The notes below the pieces were generated by a model. The model was not told the DNA's origin. It saw only the letters and a program-made list of their open reading frames with translations, and did not search any database. A program made the position numbers and the translations under genes. Below, one piece after another: positions 1 to 11,698 of a stretch of 44,284 nt of DNA (the stretch's first letter is position 1; every line of letters begins with the position of its first letter). This stretch comes from Spongospora subterranea. Its lineage: Eukaryota; Endomyxa; Phytomyxea; Plasmodiophorida; Plasmodiophoridae. The stretch spans positions 1-44,284 of the forward strand of contig OUQQ01000177.1 of the NCBI GenBank assembly GCA_900404475.1, given 5' to 3'.

Positions 1-463
1 ACTCGAGTCGAGCTTTTTTGTTGGCGTCGGTCAGGAAAGGCTTCACAGCATTAGTGTTCGGCTTTACAATCCCCTCCTTTAAACGTCCATGCAAAGTGGC
101 CACCCCAATGTTTAATGCATGCGCCATCGATCGAATGTTGCACCGAAGCCTCAAGGGGATCGCTTGAATCTCAGCTGAACCTATGGCATTTCGTTTCCGT
201 CCGACCTTTCCAATCTTGCGACTTGTAAAGTCAGTTGCGATGGATCCGTTTTCTTTCGATTTCCGTCCTTGTGACCAGATATTCGAAACAACCTTCCGCG
301 TTATCACGAACTCGGTTGCAGCAGCTTTCATAGCGCCATACCGGAGGTTTCCATCGACCGTGCGTTCAAGCATAAACTCGTAAACATTTCGCCGTTGTTC
401 AGGAGTCAGTTCTTTGCCCTTAGAACCAATCCTTCTGTTGTCCAAGTTCCCATTGTCTTCCAT
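1..463 (-). mobile_element. Tc1/mariner-family transposase, N-terminal part (runs off the left edge)
   Basis: Reading the minus strand from an ATG at 463, an uninterrupted frame of about 154 codons continues to the window edge with no stop. Near the start it has LTPEQRRNVYEFMLERTVDG, then GAMKAAATEF, a helix-turn-helix-like VVSNIWSQGRK, SRKIGKVGRKR, IPLRLRCNIRSMAHALNI, TLHGRLKEG and VKPFLTDANKK. This order (QRxxxYE, gene-proximal HTH, SRKxGxxGRK, LTDxNK) is the DNA-binding half of Tc1/mariner-like transposases common in oomycete genomes. The DDE catalytic half would lie to the left of the window. No frameshift is visible in this part, so the copy may be recent. The terminal inverted repeat expected upstream was not identified. 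Confidence 0.82.
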
Positions 464-1472
464 TGATGCAAACCGGTACTCCAAATATTGTCCTTAAAAC
501 TAGCAGCACTCGGGAAAACATATCTCACCGACGGTGAGCCCGCTTGTTACAGGCTTGGACAAATCGCCTATATAACAAGTGATTCTAATACAACGCTTGT
601 ATCAGAATACAGCACCTCAACTTTCTAAATTTCGCAAAAAATGGCAAATTCTAGTACAACTCGGGGTAAGACGGTAGTGAATGGGTACCAACTTAAATCT
701 GATTGGCGATTGACAACATCTCACAAAGGAAGTCGGTGACAATTTCTCGGCGCGAATTGATATGCTGACAGACCTGGATCACAAAGTAAGGATTGGCACT
801 TTGCTCCACCGGTATCCTGCTGAGTATGGATTTGCCGACTGATCAACGAGAATGCGGTTGTGGTTTTCTAAACCTATTTACAATATCACATATTTGAATG
901 CAGTAAACTCTTCATTATCGCTAAAACATTTCTCACGCTGATCAAGATCCTGTTGTAGTGAGGCCGAGATTTAGCCTGTTTTAACCACCCTAACGATGGA
1001 TATGACTCTTATGGTATAAGGATGGGCAATTATTTCGGTTATAGAGTCAGAATGGCGTGCTGCCAGGTCTTCAAAACAAATTGTACGAGCTGAGGAAATG
1101 GCAACACCTATTCGGTTTTGAAAATGCAGTCGTGCACATCTGATCATTCAAGTGACTATCATTCAAGTCCAGCTAGCAACAGGATGAACGGTGCCAACTG
1201 TCAAGGTTGTGGCAGAAGCCATGCTGATCGAATTCGCTGATTACGAATTGATTCTAAAATGTGACATTGATGCTCTTGAGCATTAGTCGTCGTAATTAAG
1301 ATAATCATGGCAATGACAATGAACCGATAGTGTGCGGTCGTGGTTGCCCAGCCAGATCTGGCGTAAGAACCCCATGCATATGTCATGTTCCGTTGTAATA
1401 CACGCGCACAGGTAAATATCAATATCTCAGAGAATAGTATCGACCTTTGTCATATATATAGACAGAGGATAG
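464..1472. other. Intergenic, no supported gene
   Basis: About 1 kb between the transposase start and the PQ-loop gene. I find no family-like frame. A short imperfect palindrome lies near 570-605 (around tgattctaatacaa / ttgtatcagaata) and could belong to the transposon end, but this is speculation. A TATA-like stretch (catatatata, 1451-1460) lies about 13 bp before the ATG at 1473. That is close for a promoter element, so I do not assign a function. Confidence 0.5.
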
Positions 1473-2521
1473 ATGGGTGAATGCAGCTGCATTGTTGATG
1501 ACCAATCTGGACACAACGCCTCTGAGCTCATAAGAGCGATATTTCATGATTGTGTGTATAGCACAGCAGACTATTGGTCATTCGTATTAGGGTGGATCAG
1601 TCTTGTTATTTCCATGGTCTGCGTCTTCCCGCAGCTCTCCCAAAATTTCCATTCCAAATCCACCCAAGGTCTATCGACCGCGTTCGTCCTATCATGGTTA
1701 GCGCCATGTCATGTCCTATTGTGGTTCCATAGTTGTGTTTGAACTGTTGTGTATCAATGATAGGTTGTTTGGCGATATGTTTAACTTACTGGCATGCATA
1801 TTAGGTCGTCAAGTATTAACCCAACAGATAACTGGACTATATTTCTGTCTAGTCGATATCGTCCTCCTTTGCCAGCTAGCAATGTATCGGAACGATCGAG
1901 TTCAACCCGAGTACATCCTGTTGACTGATAACGGTCTTAACGAGCAGCAGCAGCAACAACAACAGCCGTGGTATTCGCGTTCAAAACCGCTTCTGATCAT
2001 CCCGTTAGTATTGGTCATTGGTGTCATTTCATTCCGTGTCAAGCTCTCTCAACCTGATAATCGAAAATCGCTGATGACGGGGGCGTTGCCAAGCTGTATC
2101 GACTCTACGACATTGACGCCATTGGAGTTGTTGTCGACATCACTGGTCAGTTGGGCCTCTGGTCTCCTATATTTCCTCTCAAGGTTTGTCGCCTGTTTAT
2201 CGCCATGAAATCGGACGGCTGTGCCAATTAGACTCTAGAATCCCTCAGGTCTATCAGAACTGGATATCGCAATCGTGCTCAGGCCTGTCAATATCGATGT
2301 TCATATTGACCCTCGCCTCCAATTGTACCTATGGCGCCGCGATCCTATTGCGATTCCCCGCCATGAACGCGTTCTTCTTTGCCGTAACGTTCCCGTTTTT
2401 GGTCGGATCGTTAGGAACTCTAGTGTTCGATGCGTGCATCTTATATCAGCTCATCACATACCCGACGATTAAATCACAATCGAATACCGATACGGAAGGA
2501 GGAATCGCTCCAATACATTAA
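1473..2521 (+). CDS. PQ-loop repeat transporter (YPQ1/PQLC2, SLC66A1-like)
   Basis: Likely vacuolar or lysosomal exporter of cationic amino acids, by family. Three exons: 1473-1696, 1764-2183, 2239-2521, with introns 1697-1763 (67 bp) and 2184-2238 (55 bp), both GT-AG. Splicing restores LSWLFGDMFNLL at the first junction and LLYFLSRIPQVYQNW at the second, both typical of the family, giving 308 aa. Two PQ motifs are visible: VFPQLSQNF in the N-terminal half and SRIPQVYQNW in the C-terminal half, each followed by the family's (Q/S)xGLS(x)(A/S)F pattern. About seven hydrophobic segments are present. A short poly-Gln run lies in the central cytosolic linker, where this family is variable. The stop is 9 bp from the stop of the convergent minus-strand gene. 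The specific substrate is inferred from family only. Confidence 0.9.
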
Positions 2522-2530
2522 ACAATGATA

Positions 2531-4561
2531 TCAGAAAGTCGACACATCAATTGTATTAGTAGTATTGTCGTGTCCCTGGTCTGGTTCTGGGTGTGTTTTC
2601 CCCAATTGATGAATATAGTCCATGATCATAGCGATCATGGTAATCAGTGCAGCTGCCAGGGATATGATGGAGTAATCCTCATTCATCAGCTCGATAGCGA
2701 TGATCATCACCAGGACGAAGCTGGTCATCGTTAACAGCGCGCTGAGCTTGGGCACCCTGCTGCTTCGGTCTAATTGCCCAACTATTGATCTGAGTCAACC
2801 ATCAATGGAACAACTCAGAAACTCCAGCCAGGTACCAATAAAGTCACAAGCGATTGGTTGAACGGCAATGAACATGCATAGGGCCAAGAATGATGGCCAT
2901 ACTGATGGAGATATTGTTGAGGCGGCATACGATAGACCTCTCCATTCGCTTGTAGCTAGTAGAATGATCATGATCATGGCGAAAGCGAGACATTCGGATA
3001 TGGCATCAGACGGAGAGGGTGATGATGATGATGATAATGATGATGCATCCTTCATGGCAACGGGCAACAATAACCTGATCAATATAACACAGAATACAGT
3101 GGAGGAGTTACGACCTTGACGGGATCAGAGATCAGTTTACTGACCTGTTGTGGGCGATCTCGTGAATCTCAACTAGAAGGACCGAAGCAATGGCCACGAG
3201 AGTAAGGACGATATTGGATGGTTGCACAGACGTGTTGATGATGATGAAGATGGGCGACACAGCCGCCAACACCATCTGTAGATTCTCGGTCGGCACGATC
3301 ATGCAATAAACAACAATGTGATTTGCCTTACAATGGCGATCTGGAGACGGTTAAACTGGCGGCGAATGAACCCAGAAATCAGGAGGACAACGCTAGTATA
3401 GAGAATCTGGTACGATATCAGGGATATATTATGCATGGAGAACGCCATGATCATGGCTCCAGCCGCTTGTAATCCCGACAATATCAACACGCGTAGTGCC
3501 AATACGCCGCTCCTCGTCGTCGTTAATTCGAACTGAGTCTTGGAAGACTGGCGCCTCAACGACATCGCGAACAGAAGGCGAACTGGCCATCGACTCTATT
3601 TCATATAATCATATACCCATCGTCATGATCAGGATATATTCACCGTTAATAACAGAGCGGTCAGACCGAATTGGTCAAAGCCAATCGACCGTTTGCCGAA
3701 GTGCACTGATAGTTGAACCGCGTTCGCCAATACAATGAATCCGATTGACATCAATGTGATCGCCGCCATATGCTGCAGTTTCTCGTAATCCAATAGAACC
3801 GTCAGACTCGGAATGATAACGTGCTTGTTGCCAGCAGATGGCGCACGTTGCCATTCTGGCGCTTTCGTCAGCTCAACGAAGTCGTGAATTCGAGACATAT
3901 GCTCTACCGGCCATACAATCCTGTGGTTCACGCTCTTGACAATATTGGGAAGCTGTTTGTTGAACCTGAGTAGAAAATCATTGGCCCGTTCAATCAGGAA
4001 CCCGAGCGCCTTCAAATGCAGATCGGCGTATTCCTTGAACGCTTCTCTGTTGGCCGCTTGAGTTGCGTTATTGTGGATCAACGATAAGCTGGTTGTACTG
4101 GCAGCGTCCGATATCACTTTCCCGATTTCGGATCGCGCCTGGTTGTACAGCTCCTGTAAACGGGCGTGATCATAATCGGCATTGGAGTATTGACGTATGG
4201 CTGAATCCAGGACGTCATATTGCCGGCTGATCACGTCGTCGACGTATTCAAAGTTGAGAATCGCGTCTTCCGGGATGATACGGTACCATTTCCTGGACAA
4301 CGATTTCAGCTGAAAGGGGAACGAGTGCTCATTGTGATGATCTCGAGCCGCATCACCAAATGGCATTGGGAACGATTCATAACCTCGAAAATCATGGCGA
4401 TGGAAGGTGAAATCGACATTAGGCGATCCAGGGCCCTTGTCTAATTGATATGGGGACATCGGTCGATTAGCCACCTGATGTTCGTGTAATGGTCTATCTG
4501 GCGCTTGACCTTTCCCCGTCGGACCTGTGTCGTCGTTGACATGCTTTAAAAATTGATCCAT
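2531..4561 (-). CDS. Uncharacterised membrane protein, soluble N-half plus multi-pass C-half
   Basis: I do not recognise the family. Start ATG at 4561. Exons I can join in frame: 4561-3644, 3595-3332, 3275-3145, 3074-2836, 2769-2531, with GT-AG introns of 48-70 bp, giving about 596 aa. The last intron has alternatives (a 30- or 45-bp version is also possible). The first ~250 residues are hydrophilic, His/Asp-rich at the start, then helical (QELYNQARSEIGKVISDA; FLIERANDFLLRFNKQLP). From about residue 265 hydrophobic segments begin (MAAITLMSIGFIVLANAV) and continue to the end, about nine in total, with Met/Ile-rich helices such as AMIMIILLA. An acidic/serine-rich loop encoded by TCA/TCG repeats lies near 3000-3060. 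Intron joins preserve frame across four junctions, which supports a real gene. Function unknown. Confidence 0.7.
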
Positions 4562-5265
4562 TATCAGACACTTTTTGACTGAGGGTCTGTACTGTTTTAT
4601 TGGCAGATTATGGGCACGAGACCGGATTTCTCAAACTGATTGAGGGGTGACGCTTAATATTTCTTCGAAGAATCATGTGAACAGTGTCGATATAACGACA
4701 ATAAAATTCACTGCAATATTGCGATGTCAACTATCGCATTGACGTGATAACATCATGAAAATACTGCAACAGTTTATTATTGGATGGGTTTATGATTGGG
4801 CCACGAATGCCTTTTTTGAGCTATGTATGAGAGTTGGACACGATTTAGCCAAAGCAGGTCGTTCCATATGTAATCGTTACTCAAAAAAAATGTTGAATTG
4901 AAAAACATCGAAGCGATCGGAGATGTCAAGTGCAAGTTCAGCGGCATCGGCCATTGAAATAATCAACACACCAATGTTGTGCGAATATAATGGCAAATTA
5001 CAGTTTGGATCACAGGTTGGTTTGAACGAAGTGCGAGTCAACTTGAACGGATGATAACACTGAAAAGTTGGAACCGCAACACCATCCAGCGATCACCGAA
5101 AAATCAGTTGATGACAAAAGATAACAGGTTTTATCCATCAAAGGACCGCGTCAATCGGGTGATGGAAGCACACTCGGAATACTGATGCATTTGAAGACCT
5201 AAACATAAACTAGCAATACGATAAGACAGTAAGGAAGAGGTGTACTAGAATAATTATGACGACTT
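4562..5265. other. Intergenic, no supported gene
   Basis: About 700 bp between the MSH2 stop and the start of the membrane-protein gene on the same strand. It must contain the promoter of the latter and the 3' end of MSH2. No coding frame with family character, repeat or RNA gene was seen. Confidence 0.5.
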
Positions 5266-8200
5266 TTATGCGACGTCCAACATTGATGAGCACGCTCGAA
5301 GAAGATCATCATCACTCATGGAATCAATGGGCAGTTTCTTCAATTCCGCGAAAAAAAGTCTGTCATTTTCACGTTCATTGGCGCTATTCACGCTCTCCAA
5401 TTCGATGATTTTCTCTCTCGCCATCTGAATAACCTTTGCAGAATGTTGGAAAGAACGGAATATTGTAATAAGCTGACTAACCTCTGGGGGGAACTGGGCA
5501 ATCTCTGCCACATGAATCCCAAAAGACCGATCACAGGCACCGTCAACGACCTCATAGAGCATAGTGATATGATTGTCGGACGTATGGGCTGTGACATGGC
5601 GATTGACGACAGCCGAACACGAGAACGATAATTCCGTCAGTTCATGGAAATGTGTGGCGAATAGTGATAAGCACTGTAGACGGTGGCAAATGTAATCAGA
5701 TATTGCCCAGGCAAGTCCGAACCCTTCGCTTGTGCTCGTCCTGTCATTCGAACGATGAGCAATTTGTTCAGCTTAAATATAGAGGACCACTCACCCTCTG
5801 CCTAGCTCGTCAATGATTATTAGACTATTTTTAGAAGCCAATCTCAACATTGAACTCGCTTCAAGCATCTCCGCATAGAAGGTAGAAATACCTTCGTATC
5901 AGCTAAATCGAAGGTCCGTTTACAATGAACCGGGGCGAACGATTTACCTCGCAATTGCGAATCTCCCGCACCAATACGAGACAGGATTCTATCACAAACA
6001 GTAACTGTGGCAGAATCGCAAGGAACAAATGACCCGATTTGAGCCATGATTACAATCAAGGCAATCTGCCTCAGATATGTCGATTTTCCTCCCTAAAACA
6101 AGTATGAAAGATCTGACCATGGAACAAGAGGATGGCTACCATGTTGGGTCCAGTTATAATCTGGAATCTGCGATCGGCATCCATTTCAACGTCATTGCTG
6201 ACGTATGACTCGACATGTGGCTGAAGTTCAAGGCAGGGATGACGCGACGCCTTTAGCCGAAGAGTACGAGAACCCGGCGCAAGTAAAACCGGACGAACCT
6301 GTCCAACATAGTTACATATAGGATAAAGGAAGGCCTGCATGACTTACATATCCATTGGAATGGTTCGCAACAAACGCGAACGAGGAAAGAACGTCGACTT
6401 TTGAGAGAATACGACCACAATGATCGATTAAAGGGCAATAGCTAGCTAATGCTCGAAATTAGTTAAATGGACTATCGCCAACATGTTGTACTCAATTTAC
6501 CGACGACAGATAGACATTTCTCGACAACAGTGTTTTGAAACTTGTTATAATGTGAGGAAATTTCGTTGTACCTAAACCTCATCAGACAAAGAGAAAACAT
6601 GTTAAATTGGACCACAGTACGATGCATTTAACGCTTTCAACTCGGTCGTCGTAAACCGTACACCGTCCTTGCGAGTTTCCAAACAAATGACTTTACGATG
6701 ACCTCGAAGCGCTTTTTCTTCTTTCCTGGTGACTCTCAGGTGATATCCAAGTCCTAAAACGATTAAACAAACAAAGAGATCGAGGAGTTACCATGTCCTT
6801 ACCGTCTTTGTAATTAAGTTTTAATTTGCCTGACATTGACAACTCCTCGTCCATCTGAATAAGTTGTTGTCATTCACACAATTAGGCTACAGAATTCAAC
6901 GACATGCACTGAACCTTATTAGCGAGTTCGTCAATTTGGGAGAGTATTACATCCTTGTTCTTCTTCATTGACATCAGCTCAGCGGCAAAATCGGCCCGGA
7001 CTATGAATTCATGGCGATCAATTGCTTCGAAATCGACCCTACAAGTGCTTCAACCAATTGACTTCAGAAACTATTGTTTTGGTACGTTTTTTCGATAAGC
7101 TGGTTGAACTGATTAAAATCCCCGTTGATCTGCTGAAGAGGAACAATGATTTTTGTAGAAAAAAGCGGTGTAATATCGTCCTGGTGGAGGTCAAAAATGT
7201 CGCCGAGGACGGATAATCCTAAAGGTAAATGAACTGTGAACTGATACAGTTGAACACCTAAGAATCGAGATTGAGAAACGGCATTGAACAATAACTAATT
7301 GGAGTTACAATCAGCGAGCGTTGCCCGGCCTGTTTGAAACTTCATCGATAATTTAGTCAAATCCGGGACCTTCTTCAGGAACGAATCGCTAGGAGAGGTC
7401 AAAGAGTCAATCATGAATATGAATTGGGATAGACAGGTTTACCGGAAGGTAGAATTTAAGTGACTGTCCTTAGAAAATGCCTCGACAAGGTCAAGGCGAT
7501 CGTTGATAGCGGATATTGACATTAGCGGTTGCCTAATCCACTGATGGAGAAGGCGGGTTCCAGATGCAGTTTTGCACTTATTTCTGCCAAAACCATATGA
7601 ACTTGGTATCCAAGAGCGACGATGCAATTACTAACAAAACGCCAAACAGCGACGAATCCGTATTGGGATCTGATATTGACGGAAATAGATTCAGAGCACG
7701 CGAGGCGTTGGAATCTAATGGCTTCATGAACTCATGAAGTTCAAGAGGAACCAAAGAGCATCGGCCGTTGAGGGCATCGTTGGCAGAGGCACCCACATTA
7801 TGTAAAAGGCCTGCCAAAGCCTTCATCGCTACGGTTTTTTCCAAATCCACTGAAAAGCAGAGGGTCAGAATAGCAGGAAAGGAGTAAAAACAAAGGCAAC
7901 CTAAATATTGCTGAATATTGCCTGATAACAGGCGCTTGAGATCATGCTCTAGCGACGCCGTACTAAAAAGGTTCTTGTTTACCAAACTGAACGGAATCGA
8001 TCGCGATTCAAACAGCTAAAACCCGTAAATTTAAGCAGGGTACAAGGTCCATCGAAATGAACCATTACCTTGACGAGGTTTTGATCCTCGGCAGGTTTGG
8101 AATTGTCGACGATACATTCTTTGGGCGAATGCTCAACAATAATAGACTCGAGGCAAGAATAGCGATGATCATCAGCAAACTGGCAAACGGCAAATTCCTG

Positions 8201-8928
8201 CATGACTGGATCGAATGCAGCAACCCCAACAACCTAAACAAAAAACTTGAACAATCTTTCTTGAACTCATAACGATGCATACTAGTCCTTGATTGATAGC
8301 TTGAAAACTTAAAGCGAAGACTAAGGACGACTGTTCACTAGTTTCTTCAGCGTCTAGGAAAAGAAATTCGTCAATCGATCCATGATCTCCAGAACCAAGC
8401 TGAATTGGAAATGAGAGATAGATTGCATGAAGCGAAAGCGAGACGTGCCTCTTTACGAGCGGCCCATTCTTTTCCAGACTGAGCATAGAGGACAACAGCC
8501 CGTTTTTTGTCGCAGGTGACCATTCCAAGGAATTTCTCGACTCGCTGGGGGCCGATGTTGATATATTGAAGAGAGTCATCTCTACCATCTTCGTCGTCAG
8601 CAGGGATATTCACAGTACGTGCAAATGAGCTGTTTTGATAAAACTCAACAGCGACCATCTCGGCGTCAGGCCCATACACAGCGAATACATTGTCCTAAAT
8701 AATCAGATTAACAAAAACCCTGTAGCGTGCGTCGGATAAAGAGTAATACAGGATGCCGAAATAACCGGACAGGACTACTCGGACCTGATGAAAATCTGGA
8801 CAAAATCGTAAAAAAATCCCTTCTGTCCTCAGGATCTGAAAAAAAAAACATGTTCAGCGAGCTCATGCATCTATATATAAAACGAAAACACTACCGATTT
8901 GAAATGATGCCATATCGGTGGACGACAT
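5266..8928 (-). CDS. MSH2: DNA mismatch repair protein MSH2
   Basis: Nuclear MutS-homologue ATPase that pairs with MSH6 or MSH3 to bind mismatches. ATG at 8928 ([19 protein letters not shown]). The first exons then give [23 protein letters not shown] (mismatch-binding domain), [20 protein letters not shown]-type connector, [20 protein letters not shown] connector segment, [18 protein letters not shown] and [19 protein letters not shown] (lever), [12 protein letters not shown] and the ATPase. Walker [14 protein letters not shown] is split by an intron whose removal restores it perfectly. Walker B is [11 protein letters not shown], also next to an intron, followed by [16 protein letters not shown] and [11 protein letters not shown]. 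The C-terminal part has [33 protein letters not shown], ending SSMLDVA. At least ten short introns. All catalytic residues that I can check are present. Mutual agreement with the MSH2 family over the whole length makes the call secure; the exact boundaries of the middle exons were not all worked out. Confidence 0.95.
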
Positions 8929-9095
8929 GATGAATGTGTTGTCCAAATGGCGGTAATGTTATTATGGTAAATGGTTGCGTGTAGTGAAGAAGACAGCGTG
9001 GACAACCGCAGAGCAGAATGCGCCTATTGTTGCGCGTCTGACGCACTTTACTCGGATTGCCCCGTCAACAATTATTCTGCCCCAGAAGCACCTCC

Positions 9096-9221
9096 GGTTA
9101 TCTTCTGAAATAAATACTGGTCCATTGCTCACTCCATCATGATTGTCGATCCGCCACCTCAGAACCAACTCAGGTTATTTCCTTCAATAAATACTAGTCC
9201 ATTGCTCACTCCATCATGATT
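9096..9221. repeat. Two direct copies of a ~49-bp sequence, 77-bp period
   Basis: Positions 9096-9144 and 9173-9221 are near-identical; both end in the shared block ccattgctcactccatcatg. They lie in the 437-bp interval (8929-9365) between the MSH2 start and the LYRM7-like stop, so they could be part of the MSH2 upstream region. I see no gene in that interval. Confidence 0.75.
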
Positions 9222-9365
9222 AACGGACCTTGTCATGGTTTATTGTGGTTTGTTAATAAGATTCCAACATTATGTATATTTTATATCAGGTTGAAGCAGT
9301 GAGTATGATTACGAAGAAGTAGATGAATGCTCGGGTCTCAAATTGAGCTCTGCAGTGCACAAATA

Positions 9366-9719
9366 TTATTCACAAAGAGCCAAGTTCACTGAATGAAATC
9401 GTTGAACAGTCTGAGGCAACGAAAACCAAACCAAGTTTTTATGCACTTACGAAAGTTTCCGTTCGGTTGAAATGTTCCCTACATTTACAGATAATGGATA
9501 AACTAGAATCTAGTGGAGAAAGGGGATAGATTGACGTACCTGGATAACATTTTCCAATAAATACAATCGAGCATCTTCAGCGTCTTGCAACCGATCGGGC
9601 GACCCAGTTCGAAACTGTTGCTGTACATAGGACGAGGCCAGTTCTAGCATGGGTTGATCATTCTTGAACGCTGTCTGGCACGCTCTAAGCAATGATCGAT
9701 ATACAGATAGAACCGACAT
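9366..9719 (-). CDS. LYR-motif protein, LYRM7/MZM1-like complex III assembly factor
   Basis: Members of this family stabilise the Rieske Fe-S protein in the mitochondrial matrix before its insertion into complex III. From the ATG at 9719 exon 1 reads MSVLSVYRSLLRACQTAFKN, then MLELASSYVQQQFR and LYLLENVIQ. This matches the LYRM7 pattern: L-Y-R helix (here V-Y-R), FKND, an (A)xx(I/V)xxxF(R/K) helix and the terminal VIQG. Intron donor gtacgtcaat follows VIQ and the next exon restores VIQGTFQPNGNF. A second donor (gtaagtgcat) follows. Two acceptors are possible; the 62-bp intron gives a short end and stop at 9366, which I chose. Total about 80 aa, near the lower end for the family. An in-frame GTG upstream (9731) is less likely as a start. 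Confidence 0.78.
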
Positions 9720-10584
9720 TGTCTTCACCACTACGGAGATTCAAACCGCACAGCTGATCTGATAACGGCGGACCTCTTCGCCTTAACCAATATCGAGTTG
9801 AAGAATGAGGATGATGCAGGGATACAATGGACAGTTGTACTTTTAATTAATCAACATCCTGAGTTTGTGAGTTTGTTAGCAGGTCTGGAGCTGTTAAACA
9901 GCGCCAGAATAGGTTCTGTTTTTTGAAATGGTGAGGGTTTCGCCTTATATATTTCTGGAGTGTATCATGTCCATGCGACTCATGGCGCTTGAATCCAGCG
10001 CCTATTATTCAAGCGAGCCTGCATGACCAAACCCAGTATAAAAAAAATTAACGAATCAGTTTTGGGGTCAGTGATCTGGAGAAATATTTATTGTGGTTAT
10101 GAAAGTCCTTTGATACAAAACCTGCATATAGGCTGGCCGCTAAGCACGTTCCCAAACGTTGTTGAATGTCGATTGATTCAATTCTCGCGTATTCAGGGTC
10201 TGACAAGCTGTGGCATCGCCATCAGCAAACTTGTGAAAGTTTTCGATCAAAATGCTGTATTGCTGGAGCATATTGTACGGAAAGGCAGGCAAACAATCGT
10301 GTTCCCTGTGCCGTGTGACCATTCCTTTAACATTTCTTACCGAATCGTCGATCAATGCGATTGATACGACGAACTGAATCCGTCGCTGTTTACTTTATTG
10401 CTGCTGTAAGCGCGAGTACAGCATTGTGAGCAGTAGCTAATTCGCTGTTCGGAACCCACGTGCAACGACGTCACCACATTACCAACAGGAAAATTGGTGT
10501 GATCATTCACAGTCCAAAGCAATTACCAAAACATTGCTCACGACGGCAATGGAAGCGTCCACCCAACTTGTAGTGAAAATCGCT
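9720..10584. other. Interval without a supported gene
   Basis: The interval holds an open frame on the plus strand (10023-10364, 113 codons) overlapping one on the minus strand (10355-10140). Neither shows a recognisable domain or splice context, and both could be chance or decayed mobile-element sequence. Confidence 0.4.
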
Positions 10585-11042
10585 GGAAAAATCTGGGTGA
10601 TTCCGGGGTTGAAAGTGCCTTGAACCCATTTGAGCCCCAGACAACGAACGGTTAGTTTAAGGTTGTTCAAAAAGTATATATAATGAGACTTGCTTGTCAA
10701 GAAGGTAATGGTAAATGGACAGAGATTACATTTAAAGGAAGCACTATCTCGGTAAAAAAAAGAACGGATGGAGTTTGCCGCAATAAAGCGCGTGCAAAAA
10801 CGCCCGATCATTTTGAAAGGACGAGCAATGGGCCCGCGAGTCCCATTTGACTTCGTTCTATTGCGCCGTAAAGGGGTTCAGTCCTGTACACCTGCGCATT
10901 CCGCCACTTCCTTTGGTGCAACGTCTCCCAATGCAGCACCACATTTGACTTCATTCTATTGCGCCGTAGGGCGTATCAGTATCAGGTTCAGTCCTGTACA
11001 CCTGCGCATTCCGCCACTTCCTTTGGTGCAACGTCTCCCAAT
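10585..11042. repeat. Degenerate direct repeats at the edge of the accessory block
   Basis: Two repeat families are visible. First, 10585-10646 resembles 11264-11318, the loop of the inverted repeat to the right; both contain aaaaatctgggtgattccgg and end in a cccagacaa motif. Second, 10844-10932 is repeated at 10942-11042 (shared cagtcctgtacacctgcgca and ttcctttggtgcaacgtctc); the second copy has about 12 extra bases. The opening of each copy (catttgacttc.ttctattgcgccgta) reuses the end of the 54-bp minisatellite unit found at 11.7 kb, and tattgcgccgtagggcgtat recurs at about 11631. This looks like one decayed element family. Confidence 0.7.
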
Positions 11043-11051
11043 ACCGTGCGG

Positions 11052-11521
11052 AATGACGATCACATCCCCTAGCAATGATTTCAAAAATCGAATGCTTTCG
11101 CCTTTGGACGAATGTGACATAGGTTTTCAATCTTCGCGAGGACTGTGCACTGCGAAGGCGTCCCAGATAGTGCAGCCTCTGTCGCTTGCTTCATCGTCAT
11201 GTTCTGATGATCCAATATAAGCTTTATCGATTAGAGTTCCTTGCCGGCAGCACCGTCATGCGTGAAAAATCTGGGTGATTCCGGGATTGACCTTGAAACC
11301 AATTGAGTCCCAGACAAAGCATGACGGTGTTGCCGGCAAGGAAATCGAGTCAACAATGCTTATATTTGGTATCCAGAACATGACGATAGAGCAAGCCATA
11401 GAGGCTGCTGGGACGCTTTCGCAGTGCACAGTCCTCGCCAAGATGGAACGCCTGTCACATCCGTCCCGAGGGCGACAGCATTCGATTTATGAAATATTTG
11501 CTGGGGTATGTGATCGTCATT
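11052..11521. repeat. Inverted duplication (arms ~205 bp, loop ~57 bp) of a coding-like element
   Basis: The reverse complement of 11052-11261 aligns along its length with 11319-11521, with roughly four of five bases matching by eye. Shared blocks include catgacggtg.tgccggcaagg, cagaacatgacgat and cgcagtgcacagtcctcg. Both arms encode related peptides read outward from the centre: QNMTIEQAIEAA...SQCTVLAKMERL on the right (plus) and QNMTMKQATEAA...SQCTVLAKIENL on the left (minus). The left copy then carries a frameshift, after which its frame continues as HSIFEIIARGCDRHSARYWE to about 10950. I do not recognise the protein; a mobile-element origin is inferred from the duplication and decay. Confidence 0.75.
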
Positions 11522-11524
11522 AGT

Positions 11525-11559
<35 letters not shown>

Positions 11560-11698
11560 TGACATTGTGAGATGACTTGGGAGGTGCAGCATAAGACGGA
11601 GGCGGCATTGGGAGATGTTGTATTGAGTTGTATTGCGCCGTAGGGCGTATGCCGTAATCAGGTTAGATGAAGGAAGTGTATTGCTTTGCGGAATGCGC

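Noticed and set aside
183..383. Plus-strand frame of 66 codons
   Set aside because: Antisense shadow of the transposase frame on the minus strand.
2531..2755. Separate small protein genes in 2531-3565 (minus)
   Set aside because: They join in phase as exons of one membrane protein with the 4561 start.
6060..6160. Apparent loss of Walker A in MSH2 ([10 protein letters not shown])
   Set aside because: An intron starts after ATG of GPNM; splicing restores GGKSTYLRQ.
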